Positions 1-8,849 of a stretch of DNA of 64,000 nt are shown piece by piece. A program made the translations under genes and the position numbers. Origin of the DNA: Hyphomicrobiaceae bacterium (GTDB lineage: Bacteria; Pseudomonadota; Alphaproteobacteria; Rhizobiales; Hyphomicrobiaceae); assembly GCA_020442165.1 (NCBI GenBank), contig JAGRKV010000075.1:1-64000 (forward strand), in the 5' to 3' direction. Positions within the stretch are counted from its first letter, which is position 1. Each line of letters starts with the position of its first letter. The notes beneath the pieces were generated by a model, which saw nothing but the letters and a program-made list of their open reading frames with translations, was not told the DNA's origin and did not search any database.

Positions 1-124
1 CCTTGCCCGTCTCAGCCAGAACCTTCGTGATCGCGGCCGTCAAAGACGTCTTGCCGTGGTCAACGTGACCGATCGTGCCGATGTTGCAGTGCGGCTTCGT
101 CCGCTCGAATTTTGCCTTCGCCAT
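1..124 (-). CDS. tuf: Elongation factor Tu, N-terminal fragment
   Basis: EF-Tu delivers aminoacyl-tRNA to the ribosome as a GTP complex. The reverse strand reads a start [20 protein letters not shown] followed by [14 protein letters not shown], which contains the EF-Tu P-loop GHVDHGKT. The ATG lies at 124-122 and the gene runs off the left edge, so only about 41 codons are visible. tuf often follows tRNA genes; here the nearest upstream tRNA on the same strand is tRNA-Gly at 14632, beyond the cytochrome island. Confidence 0.97.
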   Translation of the reverse strand, partial: MAKAKFERTKPHCNIGTIGHVDHGKTSLTAAITKVLAETGK

Positions 125-360
125 CGTCTCATTCCTTACCCAGTCGGACAGATGCGCCGCGTGGGCGGCGGACAAAGCCGGCCAACGCGCACGTTGCGCC
201 CGTGTCTCTAAGGGTTTAGGGGGCGTTCTTCAAGGGCGAATTGCGCAACAGACCAACCCCGGGGATCGCCGAAGTTTGCAACACGCCATGGCCGCTGCGT
301 GCTAAAAGCTCGGGTGCCCGGCCAGCTCGCGAAGGGCCTAAAGAGGGGACAGGAAAGGCC

Positions 361-1311
361 ATGGAGACATCGCTGAAAAGGGCGACCCAGGAGCAGCGCG
401 AGGAGCTGACCTCGCTGCTCGGCCCGGCCATGCGCAATCTTGCCAAGGGGTGCCGGGATATTTTCCAGGACCGGGCTGCTGTCGAGGCGCTGCTTTCGGC
501 TGAACTCGCGCAGATGCCCTTTTGCAAGCATCTGTTTGCCCTTGATGCCTCGGGTCGTCAGTTCGTCGACAACATCACACGAAACGGGCCCGACCCGACC
601 TATCTGGGCCGCGACCGGTCGCAACGCCCCTACCTGCAGGGGCTGGTCGGCAGTACGGATTTCAAGCTTTCGGAAGCCTACATCAGCCGCAACCGCAAGC
701 GCCCGATGCTGACCGCCGTCCAGGTCGTGCGCGATGCGGATGGCCACCTTGCTGGATTTCTGGGCGCCGATTTCGATCTGCGCGAATTGCCCGCGACCGA
801 GGTCCTTTATTGCGACACGCAGGCGTGGCGACAGGTGAAGGGTGATCCGGCCATCCGCGGCGGACTCTTCGCGCAAACCCGGGCGCAAAGCCTCATCGAC
901 GATCATGTCGACATGGTGATGCCGCTGATGGCGGAACTGATGACGGAACGGGGCGTGTTCCACGGCAAGATGCACTTCTCATCGAACCGCGCCACCATCT
1001 GGCTGATCGATGACCCTTTCAATTACCGGCTACTGGATGGCGCCGACCTTCTCGATCCGGACATCTGCCTTGCCTATCGCGCACGCGCCTACCCCGACTG
1101 CGCAAGCGTGCCGCGTGGGATGGTTCCGAAGGTGCTCGAGATGTTCACGAAGCTGCGCTTTGCGGACGAAACCATCTACCTGCGCTCCGGCTCGCTCAAC
1201 ATCTGCAATGGGCTCGTCAGCCTGAACTTCTCCTGCGACGGCACGCATTACGTTCGCTACGACGAACTCCTTGGTCGCGGCATGGACTTCTGGCTGGGTG
1301 GGGCCGGATAG
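361..1311 (+). CDS. Putative PDC/Cache-type sensor domain protein
   Basis: A 316-residue protein with no clear signal peptide or membrane segment. The middle part (FVDNITRNGPDPTYLGRDRS, then RPYLQGLVG, SEAYISRNRKRPMLTAVQVV and LAGFLGADFDL) resembles the ligand-binding core of PDC/Cache sensor domains. No kinase, cyclase or receptor output domain follows, so it would be a stand-alone domain. The ATG at 361 is chosen because AGGAAAGG lies just upstream; the frame stays open to 241 but that part looks non-coding. It stands alone between tuf and the redox operon. The family call rests on motif style only; ligand and role are unknown. Confidence 0.65.
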   Translation: METSLKRATQEQREELTSLLGPAMRNLAKGCRDIFQDRAAVEALLSAELAQMPFCKHLFALDASGRQFVDNITRNGPDPTYLGRDRSQRPYLQGLVGSTDFKLSEAYISRNRKRPMLTAVQVVRDADGHLAGFLGADFDLRELPATEVLYCDTQAWRQVKGDPAIRGGLFAQTRAQSLIDDHVDMVMPLMAELMTERGVFHGKMHFSSNRATIWLIDDPFNYRLLDGADLLDPDICLAYRARAYPDCASVPRGMVPKVLEMFTKLRFADETIYLRSGSLNICNGLVSLNFSCDGTHYVRYDELLGRGMDFWLGGAG

Positions 1312-1426
1312 GCTCGGCGGGCAACCCAGGCTAGTGGCACCCTGAGCCATCGGCACTCTGGACCATCCGTGCCATGAGTGCGCGGCTCATTCCACCCGCA
1401 CCGTTTTTCCCATTCGCCTTTCCCGA

Positions 1427-2278
1427 TCAGGGCGCCCGCCCCCTGACGTCATTGAGACGCCAGTCATAGTCATTGCCGGAGATGGAGCTTTTCGACTTGA
1501 GCTTCGCGGCAAGCTCCGGCTTGGCGTATTTGAGAAGGTGGCGGAGCACATGCCCGCTGCTACCGCCGAAGTCGGCCTTGAACCATTCGTAGATCGACGA
1601 CACTACGACGCGGCCCGCCGCAACGTGTACGCCGCGCGGGTGATTGATGAACGATCTTGCGGCCGCATCCAACTGGGCATCGAGAGTTGCTCCCGAGAAG
1701 GCCTGCCGGGCAATGTTGGGACAGCCGAGTGAGGCACAGTTGAGTGCGTAGTGGACGCGGGGATCGCGAAAGGTCTTGCGCAGGATCTCGTGCTCGATGT
1801 CATCGAGACTGACGGCGATGCTGTTTATCGCAACCACCTTCTTTTTCCACGGGCCGCCGGCGAACGCGGCAAGCAATCCGCCTCCCAGAGAAATGTCCTT
1901 GATGGAACTCACCGGATAATGTTCGAGGACAATGTCGATCGTCTTTGCGTTGTACAGATTCACGAGAAACGCGAACTGCTCGTTGCGGCTGAGCAAGCGC
2001 GGATCGACGCGGATCATCTGCTTGAGATAACCCTTCAGCTTCCCGTGCCCGCCTGCTTTGAATGCTGCGTAGTCGACGCGATTGATGCCGTCTGGGGCGG
2101 TCTTCACGTACGTTTTGAGCAGCCCGCTCCAGGCACCATGATCGACTATTCCGGTGGATCGCGAATCTGAACGTCCGATGATGCCGCCAGCCAAGTCAGC
2201 CGACGCCGGTGGCGCGCTGCCGATAATCGCTGCCAACAACACCGCCAGATGAAGCGCGAACCTTGCTATCCTCATCAT
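1427..2278 (-). CDS. DUF547 domain secreted protein
   Basis: A secreted protein of about 283 residues with signal peptide MMRIARFALHLAVLLAAIIG ending near ASA. The core has the DUF547 signature: NEQFAFLVNLYNAKTI, then a segment with HYALNCASLGCPNIARQAF and a C-terminal SSIYEWFKADFGG. DUF547 proteins are envelope proteins of unknown function, possibly thiol or redox related. The start at 2278 follows GGGAG at good spacing; the frame is open to 2392. It lies 137 bp downstream of the decahaem cytochrome on the same strand and may be the last gene of that operon. Confidence 0.8.
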   Translation of the reverse strand: MMRIARFALHLAVLLAAIIGSAPPASADLAGGIIGRSDSRSTGIVDHGAWSGLLKTYVKTAPDGINRVDYAAFKAGGHGKLKGYLKQMIRVDPRLLSRNEQFAFLVNLYNAKTIDIVLEHYPVSSIKDISLGGGLLAAFAGGPWKKKVVAINSIAVSLDDIEHEILRKTFRDPRVHYALNCASLGCPNIARQAFSGATLDAQLDAAARSFINHPRGVHVAAGRVVVSSIYEWFKADFGGSSGHVLRHLLKYAKPELAAKLKSKSSISGNDYDWRLNDVRGRAP

Positions 2279-2415
2279 CGCTTTCAGCTCCCGATCAGTC
2301 CTGGCAAGAGTTCCCGGCCTTGTTGTGGTCTCCATCAGCCTCTTGCGCGCGTGGCCCCTTCTGGATGTGCTAGGGACGCATTTGGCGAGCACTGCGAGCA
2401 GTGGCTAGCGAAGAA

Positions 2416-4968
2416 CTATTGGTCCGGCGTTCGCGTACTCGTGGTTGGCGCAGTCACGCCGTTCACATGGTACTTGTGACACGTCATGCAGTCCTGCCGC
2501 GCTTTCGATTGCGTATGGCAACCCTGGCAGAGTTCCTTTTTCACCGCGCCGAAGTTGGATACTGCATGCAAGGGATCGCCCTGCTCGTAACTTTTCAGAT
2601 AGGGACTTTGACCTTCGAGCTTGTGGCAAGACAGACAGCCCTGCTCGCCCATGATGTTGAAATGCGGTTCATGATTGAATCGGGTGAAGCTCCCGCGTTC
2701 GTTCGCTGCCGACACTGGTGAGAAGTTGACGACACGGCCTCCACTGGTGAGCCCGTCGATACTGTGGCACTTCGTGCATGCGCCTTGTGCATCCTTGCCC
2801 GTGAGGGACTGGAAGACGGCGCCAAGTGGACTTGAGTGGTCTTGTTTTGCTTGTGGCCCGGTAAGGAAAAGCCACGCATACAAGAATTTGTCCTTGTGCC
2901 CCGTCGGCCGGTAGTAGATCGCGTGATCCTGCCTGTACCAGCCGCCATACTCGGCCCAGGTTTCGGCATCCACCGCGCTTTCGATCTTGATTGTCGGAGC
3001 GGATGTTTGCGTTGCTGAAGGCGGAACAGCGGCTGTGCCAGAAGCCGCGTCAGGAAGGGCATTGTTGGAAGACGCGGGACCAGCGGCATTTCCAAAGCTC
3101 GATTTGGTTCCGGCGGCCTCAGCATGAGCCTTGATTGCGCGGAGCTCCTCTGCTGTGGGCGAGAGCAAGTCATCTGACTTGCGGCCGGTGCCTGCTGGTA
3201 CTTGCCGTGCCTCGGCATACCGCGTGCTGCCTTTTGTCGGCAATGCTGATGCGCTACCGATCTTTTCCGTTGAGCCATGCGGGGCAACCGGCTGCGCACT
3301 TTCGCCCGCGCCAAGCCTCATCAAGTTGCTGCGCCCATTGAATGCTGGTGGGTTTCTGACAGCGTCGTTTTCAACGCTCGCGGAGCCGTTCGACTTTGTA
3401 ATCACGCATGCGCCAAACAGGCTCAGCACACAATCCTGCGGATTGGTTCTGACGGTATCGACCTTCGGTTCAGTGACGGGCGGCGCCTCCCCTGTTCCAT
3501 CCGATGCGCCCTCGGACGGGCCGGCCTGCTCGGCGGCTTCCTTGGAGTCTTCTGGAGCACCGTCGGACACTTCCCTTTCCGCTCCAGCGGTCTTCCCGCC
3601 TCCATCTGATTGCGCAACCGTCGGAACAGTGTCGGGTGGAGGTGCTGCTGGTCGGCCAGGCTCTTGTGCTGTCGGGCCCCGTGAACCTGCTTCGGCTAGG
3701 TTTGGATTTCGCCGATGCGCGATCTCTGTCGCGAGGTTGGGCAACCACTCCTGTTGCGCGCCGACGATAACATCGCGCGGCAACCCAGCGGTGAGATCGG
3801 CGGCGAGAACCACATCTGGCTTAGCCCCATTGCCAATTGTCAGATCGCCCAGAGCTTCGGATGCCCTGCCCTCGATCAGTTGGTAGAAGAGTTCCTTGAT
3901 CTCCCAAACGAGACTGGCAACAACGCTGAGATCTTCACCGTTCGCGGCGGATAGATCCTGGAGTGTCAGGCGGTCGGCATGTTCGATAAGTTGGCGGCCG
4001 CGCGCGGTCCTGCTGACCATCACCTTCATGAATGGCGTGAGTGAAGCCTCAGATGCTTCAGGCCATTCGCCGACATCGATGCGTTTGGCCCGCAGTGTTT
4101 CAAGATCGATGCCGGGCAGGGCAAGGAACGCAATGCCCTTCGGGCCGCTGGCGCGCGCCTTGCCGATGATCTGGTCGCGATGGCACTGGGAGCAGGTCTT
4201 CTCGAACCCCACAACGCCCATCGCGTTCTTGCCGTCTCGGCTGCCGTGACACGTCGCGCATGTAGCTGGAAACGTCTTTGTGGGATCCTTCTTGGCCAGT
4301 TCCGGGTAGTGCTTGCGGAAGTGACCGGCATGGTCGAAGACGATGGGCGTGCGCTTCTTGAACGGAAAGTTTTTGAACTCGGGATGGCCACCATCGAAGC
4401 TGTCGAATTTGGCAATGTGGCACGCGTTACATTGTGCGTTGGTGACTTTGCTGAGTTTGACACCGGAGTTTTGATGCTCCTGGTGGCAGGTCGCGCAAGG
4501 CAAGTCGCGAGCGGCGATGTCACTTGTCGGGAAAGCAATCTCTTGCGCGCGGGCCGCATGCGTTACCGGCAAGCGAGCGGCAACTTTCTTGAGGCGTTCG
4601 GTGCTACGCTGCAACGTGGTCTGTGTGGCACCATGTGGGTTGAACGCCGGATCCGGGATCTTATGGCATGTGATGCACGCTTTGCTGTCGGCCAGCGGAC
4701 TTCCTCGCGCCAAGCCCAAAATCCAATCCAGCTTACCTTCGCCGCTGTTTGCATGGCACGACTTGCAGTCACCAAGGGCGCTGTGTGCGCTGCTGAGCGG
4801 ACCGGGCATAAGGAAGCGTGTTCCTTTTGCCTGACTGAAGAGGAACACGATGCCGAATACGGTCACGATAAAACAGACAAGCGCTATTCGGTCGCGGCGG
4901 GCATTGGCTGACACCGACGTCATGCCGAATGCCAATTGAGCAGACCTGAAGCACCGCGACAGCGACAT
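2416..4968 (-). CDS. Membrane-anchored decahaem cytochrome c with a long low-complexity middle
   Basis: An electron-transfer cytochrome of about 850 residues. A membrane segment at about 28-47 should anchor it with the haem domains in the periplasm. Ten CXXCH motifs are seen: six N-terminal (near residues 69, 99, 159, 181, 238, 260) and four C-terminal (732, 779, 815, 828). Between them lie about 465 residues without haem sites, including a Pro/Ala/Gly/Glu-rich, probably disordered stretch at 425-660. Its start overlaps the stop of the cytochrome b gene (TGATG), which suggests translational coupling; a GTG three bases further up is also possible. No substrate domain is recognised, so I infer an electron relay rather than an enzyme. 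Confidence 0.85.
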   Translation of the reverse strand: MSLSRCFRSAQLAFGMTSVSANARRDRIALVCFIVTVFGIVFLFSQAKGTRFLMPGPLSSAHSALGDCKSCHANSGEGKLDWILGLARGSPLADSKACITCHKIPDPAFNPHGATQTTLQRSTERLKKVAARLPVTHAARAQEIAFPTSDIAARDLPCATCHQEHQNSGVKLSKVTNAQCNACHIAKFDSFDGGHPEFKNFPFKKRTPIVFDHAGHFRKHYPELAKKDPTKTFPATCATCHGSRDGKNAMGVVGFEKTCSQCHRDQIIGKARASGPKGIAFLALPGIDLETLRAKRIDVGEWPEASEASLTPFMKVMVSRTARGRQLIEHADRLTLQDLSAANGEDLSVVASLVWEIKELFYQLIEGRASEALGDLTIGNGAKPDVVLAADLTAGLPRDVIVGAQQEWLPNLATEIAHRRNPNLAEAGSRGPTAQEPGRPAAPPPDTVPTVAQSDGGGKTAGAEREVSDGAPEDSKEAAEQAGPSEGASDGTGEAPPVTEPKVDTVRTNPQDCVLSLFGACVITKSNGSASVENDAVRNPPAFNGRSNLMRLGAGESAQPVAPHGSTEKIGSASALPTKGSTRYAEARQVPAGTGRKSDDLLSPTAEELRAIKAHAEAAGTKSSFGNAAGPASSNNALPDAASGTAAVPPSATQTSAPTIKIESAVDAETWAEYGGWYRQDHAIYYRPTGHKDKFLYAWLFLTGPQAKQDHSSPLGAVFQSLTGKDAQGACTKCHSIDGLTSGGRVVNFSPVSAANERGSFTRFNHEPHFNIMGEQGCLSCHKLEGQSPYLKSYEQGDPLHAVSNFGAVKKELCQGCHTQSKARQDCMTCHKYHVNGVTAPTTSTRTPDQ

Positions 4969-5948
4969 CACCAGGCCCCGGACGAGAAAGCATAGACGAC
5001 GACGACGTGCAGAACCGTCAATGCGAGAAGACTATAAGTCACCGGCATGTGGAGATAGGGCCAAGCCCGGGCGAGTCCCAGGTGGACACGCGCGAAATCT
5101 TCCCGGTCCTTTCTGACGACCAATTCCCTGACTGTCTGGAGTTTGTCCTGGCAAGGGCGATCCACATAACCGGACAGCGTGTCGATTTCGTCGGTGAGGC
5201 GCTTTAGCGGACGCGGCGAGCCCACCAGATGACTTGCGTAGTTGCGTGGCCCGCTGAAGAAGTCATCCAGCTGGCGGGCATAAAGTTCCCTTACCCAGGC
5301 GTCGTACGGCACTTGCGGAAGTCGGCTTCCTGCTGCGTCCGAATTGTCTGCAGCGACAACGGCATGGATGTCGCGTGCCAGTTCAGCGCGGCGCCGGGCA
5401 ATGTGTTCATAACCAGGGTGTTCATCCAGTACCATTCTGGCCTTCAGTGACCATGCGAGAAGAACGCCAAACACACCGCTCAATGCGATGACCACAAAGC
5501 CGCTCCACAACGCCCACTCCAGGCCGGTATCGGGCAACGTGAAGTCCGTGTGCAAGATGAAAGCAGCGATCAGCAGGTAGCCCAGGGATACATGGAATCT
5601 TCGCCAGCGGACTGCCGACGACGGCTTCAACCGAGCGCGCCGGTTTGCGACGTGAAACATGAGCTGCACCAGCATGCCGACGGCCAGTATCCATCCATCG
5701 AGATAACGCGGGTCGCGCAGGGCGCTGCCGTAAATGCCCACGAGCCAGAAAAGCATCGAGGAGATGGCGATGAAAATCGCGACTTGAAGAATTGCCGCCA
5801 ACATGCGCCCGCGCGAGCGGGGACCACGCCAGCCCCTCGCGCCAGAAGGCGCATATCGTCCAACCAAGATCGACACAGCCCCCGAATTCCCCCAGCGGCA
5901 ACTCTTTTTGTTACGCAACGACGTGCCCAGCCATGCGGCTGGGTTCAA
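4968..5948 (-). CDS. Cytochrome b-like integral membrane protein
   Basis: About 326 residues with four to five hydrophobic segments (near 50-70, 85-98, 122-140, 145-168, 302-322). Histidines sit in or next to helices: LMFHVANR, RRFHVSLGYLL, FILHTDFT, YLHMPVTYSLL and VLHVVVVY. Paired helix histidines of this kind ligate b haems. It lies between tetrahaem and decahaem cytochrome genes with overlaps on both sides, so it probably passes electrons across or along the inner membrane to the cytochromes c. The listed start is a TTG overlapping the upstream stop (TTGA). An ATG at 5804 would remove a 48-residue basic leader and is an alternative. The exact cytochrome b family is not recognised. Confidence 0.75.
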   Translation of the reverse strand: MNPAAWLGTSLRNKKSCRWGNSGAVSILVGRYAPSGARGWRGPRSRGRMLAAILQVAIFIAISSMLFWLVGIYGSALRDPRYLDGWILAVGMLVQLMFHVANRRARLKPSSAVRWRRFHVSLGYLLIAAFILHTDFTLPDTGLEWALWSGFVVIALSGVFGVLLAWSLKARMVLDEHPGYEHIARRRAELARDIHAVVAADNSDAAGSRLPQVPYDAWVRELYARQLDDFFSGPRNYASHLVGSPRPLKRLTDEIDTLSGYVDRPCQDKLQTVRELVVRKDREDFARVHLGLARAWPYLHMPVTYSLLALTVLHVVVVYAFSSGAW

Positions 5949-7021
5949 TTGATGGCAGCAGCCTTTCTTGCTGAACCCTTGTACTTGTCTGGTCCCGGAA
6001 TGAGCCTGTCGAGCCCGGTCAACTTTGCGCCGTCATGGTGTTCAGCCAAGTCCGCAACCAGACGCGACACGCCGTCTGCCGCGGCCGACAACGCTTGCTC
6101 GTTGTTCAGCTTCAGGCCGGCCGAATAAGCCACCTCGACCAGCTTTGCGATTTCGGGGACATCCGGCACAGCCCTTGCCGCCTCGGCAATCCGTTTACGG
6201 GCGCGATCGGCGCGCATGGCCATTTCGAAGGCATAGACCTTCCGCTGCGTCGCCTTAGCCAAGGAGCGCAGCGCCGTCTCCAGATCGACGCCAAGTCCTA
6301 TGATGTAGAGCATGCGCCGGCGCTCCGCACTGGCTTGAGCGTTCTCCTTGCCCTTGGAGGACCATGTGTTGTGCCGTACTTCCCCCTGCGACCACGACAG
6401 CAACTCAATTGCACTACCGGCACGATGTCCGCCCTTGTTGACGAGTTCCTCGTTGGGAACGACATGGCAACCGAAGCAATTCCTGGCAAGCCGGTAGAGT
6501 GCGTCAGGCCGGATCATGCCCTTACCTTCGGCAAGCCTCCATCGCGCCTGCGCTTCGGCCTTTGTCTCGGTCTTTGCAGTCTTGCCGCTGAAGCCGCTAT
6601 GCAGCTTTATCCACTCCTTGCCTGCGCCATGACAGGACTCGCACGAGATGCCCGAGACGGGAGTCTCATTACCCTCGTTGTGCTGCACCGTGAAATGGCA
6701 ACCCAGGCAGAGGCTTTCGGACTTGATCCGCCGTACGCCGAGCTGCTTTGCGATCTGCTTGCCTTTTGCATTGCGCGGCATTTCTCGAAAAGTGCCGTAA
6801 TGATGCGAGCCCTTCCAGGCCTCGACTTCCTGCTTGTGGCATTCGGCGCAGGCGTTCGGCCCAACTGTCTTACTCGGGTCGTTTGCCCGCGCACCAGCAA
6901 ACCCGAAGCCTGCGACGGCCAGGAATGCGAAAAGACACAGCAGCCATCTCCGCATGCGTGAGATGCGTTTGTGATCGAGATCGGAAACGCCTTGCACACT
7001 ACAACTCACGACAACGCTCAC
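5945..7021 (-). CDS. Tetrahaem cytochrome c554-like protein
   Basis: A periplasmic cytochrome with four CXXCH motifs (CAECH near 58, CLGCH 105, CESCH 127, CFGCH 182) spaced as in the cytochrome c554 family. A histidine-containing EAWKGSHHYGTF follows the first haem. The C-terminal 150 residues are helical and haem-free. The first start is a GTG overlapping the reductase stop (GTGA); the signal peptide proper begins at residue 23 (MRRWLLCLFAFLAVAGFG), so an ATG at 6955 may be the true start. Family members relay electrons, classically from hydroxylamine oxidoreductase. No such enzyme is nearby, so the donor here is unknown. Confidence 0.85.
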   Translation of the reverse strand: MSVVVSCSVQGVSDLDHKRISRMRRWLLCLFAFLAVAGFGFAGARANDPSKTVGPNACAECHKQEVEAWKGSHHYGTFREMPRNAKGKQIAKQLGVRRIKSESLCLGCHFTVQHNEGNETPVSGISCESCHGAGKEWIKLHSGFSGKTAKTETKAEAQARWRLAEGKGMIRPDALYRLARNCFGCHVVPNEELVNKGGHRAGSAIELLSWSQGEVRHNTWSSKGKENAQASAERRRMLYIIGLGVDLETALRSLAKATQRKVYAFEMAMRADRARKRIAEAARAVPDVPEIAKLVEVAYSAGLKLNNEQALSAAADGVSRLVADLAEHHDGAKLTGLDRLIPGPDKYKGSARKAAAIN

Positions 7022-8103
7022 ATCTGTTCGGCAAACCTATAGGGCTGCGGCGACCGCAAAGTTTCCTTGCGTCTTCGACCGCGTGGGCCTTTGCGCAACA
7101 GCTTGGGAAATGGTGGCAGATCCTTGCTCCTCACCCGGCGCAACAGGCCTTCATCCTCTGGTGCTGGCAGGAAGGGATCGGCGTAGCAAACCGTACCGCT
7201 CAGCGCGGCAAAATTCTTGACGGCCTCGACCATGCCAGGTGCGCCGCAGGCATAGACCACGTCTGTTGGCAAAAGGCGGGGCAAGTAATCAGTGGGGCGG
7301 CCGTACTGCACAGCCTGGAACATCGATTGCGGCGTGCTGCACACCGGCACGACGCAGACGCCCGGAAACTTTGACAGTTGTTCGAGCGCTGGAGCCATAT
7401 AAAGAGAATCAATGGACCGGCCGCCTGCGATCAACATGATGGGGCGGCGCGGATTTTCCCTCAGTGCTGCAACGGCGATCGACCAGATTGGAGCAAAGCC
7501 GGTGTTCGTTGCCACGAGCAACAGGCGGCCTGTCTGGTTGGGACGGAAGTGTGCCGCACCGTAAGGACCGGTCAGCGTCACATGATGTCCCAGACCGATG
7601 CGGCTGCCCAGCGATGACGTAACGCGCCCATTGCCTACGCGGCGAATGTGAAACCATATCGCGGCGGTCGCAGGATTGCCTGGAAGTGGATGAGTTATGC
7701 TGTATGGCCTGCTGGGATAACCCTTGAACCTGACCTTTGCATATTGGCCTGCGTGGTGGATCAGAGCATGGTTTGTCCTGATCCCGACCTCGACCACCTC
7801 CGAGGTGATGGACCGCAAACTACTGATTGTTCCCTCGACGCTGCGAACGCGCGATGCCTGTCGGCTCTCGACGACCGTATCTCCGTCAATCCTGCATTGA
7901 CATGCATGCACAATATCCGGCTCGACGCCTTTGCCGCCCCGCACTTGACCAGAGACCAATCTCACGCAACAGGCGCCACAATGTCCGGCTCTACAGTCGA
8001 ATGGAATTTCGATGTCATTTTGCAAAGCCGCATCGAGAAGCTTTTCTCCGCGATTTGCCAGGAAGCTCTTTCCATTGACTGTAATTCTGCAGCCTCTCGC
8101 CAT
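7018..8103 (-). CDS. 2Fe-2S ferredoxin plus FAD/NAD(P) oxidoreductase fusion
   Basis: A 361-residue cytoplasmic flavoprotein resembling the reductase parts of bacterial oxygenases. Residues 1-80 are a plant-type 2Fe-2S ferredoxin with ligands C37, C42, C45 (CRAGHCGAC) and a fourth near C68. A ferredoxin-reductase flavin domain follows (RPYSITHP near 131), then an NAD(P) domain with TNTGFAP and CGAPGMVE. It would take electrons from NAD(P)H. No oxygenase lies next to it; it is the first gene of an operon of cytochromes, so membrane cytochrome b is the plausible partner. GGAG precedes the ATG by six bases. The C-terminal 40 residues are basic. Confidence 0.88.
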   Translation of the reverse strand: MARGCRITVNGKSFLANRGEKLLDAALQNDIEIPFDCRAGHCGACCVRLVSGQVRGGKGVEPDIVHACQCRIDGDTVVESRQASRVRSVEGTISSLRSITSEVVEVGIRTNHALIHHAGQYAKVRFKGYPSRPYSITHPLPGNPATAAIWFHIRRVGNGRVTSSLGSRIGLGHHVTLTGPYGAAHFRPNQTGRLLLVATNTGFAPIWSIAVAALRENPRRPIMLIAGGRSIDSLYMAPALEQLSKFPGVCVVPVCSTPQSMFQAVQYGRPTDYLPRLLPTDVVYACGAPGMVEAVKNFAALSGTVCYADPFLPAPEDEGLLRRVRSKDLPPFPKLLRKGPRGRRRKETLRSPQPYRFAEQM

Positions 8104-8849
8104 CGCCTACTCCCGACGGAACCCAGCACTTGCGGCAGGACAACGGATTGCCCGATGCCACGCCAAGATTGAGCCCGGAGGAATCGCGCGCGTCGGCGCA
8201 GACCTCCGGGCAATTTGAATTGTTGAGAAATGCTTGCGCAACAGGATGCTTCCCTTGAACAATTGGAAGGCCTTCGCTTGGGTGCTTTGTGCGTCGCAAT
8301 TGTTGTTCATTCATGGTGAGACAATGGCCATTTCGTGGTGTGCTGTTTTGCCAATTCGTTATGACTCGCAAAGTCATTACGCCGACGCCAATCACGAAAA
8401 CTCAAGCGACGTAAAATTCTGAAAAGAACTTTGAACAGGCCGGAACGCTTGCGCACCGCCGGCGCTGAGTAATGGCAATTTTTTTGACCCTGGAGAGTAG
8501 GCCGCTGCGGCTCGACTGAGCGATATTGCCAGCTTGTTTCATCGCTATTGCAGCATGTTGAGGCTTGCCGGCGCTCGATGGCAAGTTGGCGTTCCAGGTC
8601 CATGCCTGGTGAAATTCTTATCGCGATCATTTCTTCGACGTTGCTGTTCGCGACCCTGATTTTGAAACGGCGCGTTCTTCCTATTGATTCTGAAAAAAGC
8701 CTCGGCCACATCGAGGCCTAATTTCAAATCCTAGCTGTCAACGTGTTCCGCAAAACTACTCCGGGGGGAGGGCGGAGGCGCACCGTTTCGAGCGCCTATC
8801 AACGCCGAGTTTTGTGCCGCCTTGATACTTTGGGGCGGCCCCGAGGGAT
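8104..8849. other. Divergent intergenic region of the redox island
   Basis: A 746-bp gap between the leftward reductase operon and the rightward pentahaem operon. I see no convincing gene; reverse-strand frames of 60-134 codons here lack ribosome sites and recognisable domains. The region should hold the promoters for both operons. It also contains a terminator-like hairpin at 8693-8717. Confidence 0.6.
8693..8717 (-). terminator. Rho-independent terminator without an obvious gene
   Basis: On the reverse strand GCCTCG, a seven-base loop and CGAGGC are followed by six T residues. It lies inside the divergent intergenic region, about 130 bp from the start of the rightward cytochrome gene, with no leftward coding region feeding it. 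It could end a short antisense or small RNA made between about 8720 and 8850. Confidence 0.6.

Noticed and set aside
8104..8849. Reverse-strand frames of 60-134 codons as genes
   Set aside because: They overlap each other, have no ribosome site or domain, and one runs through a strong terminator.
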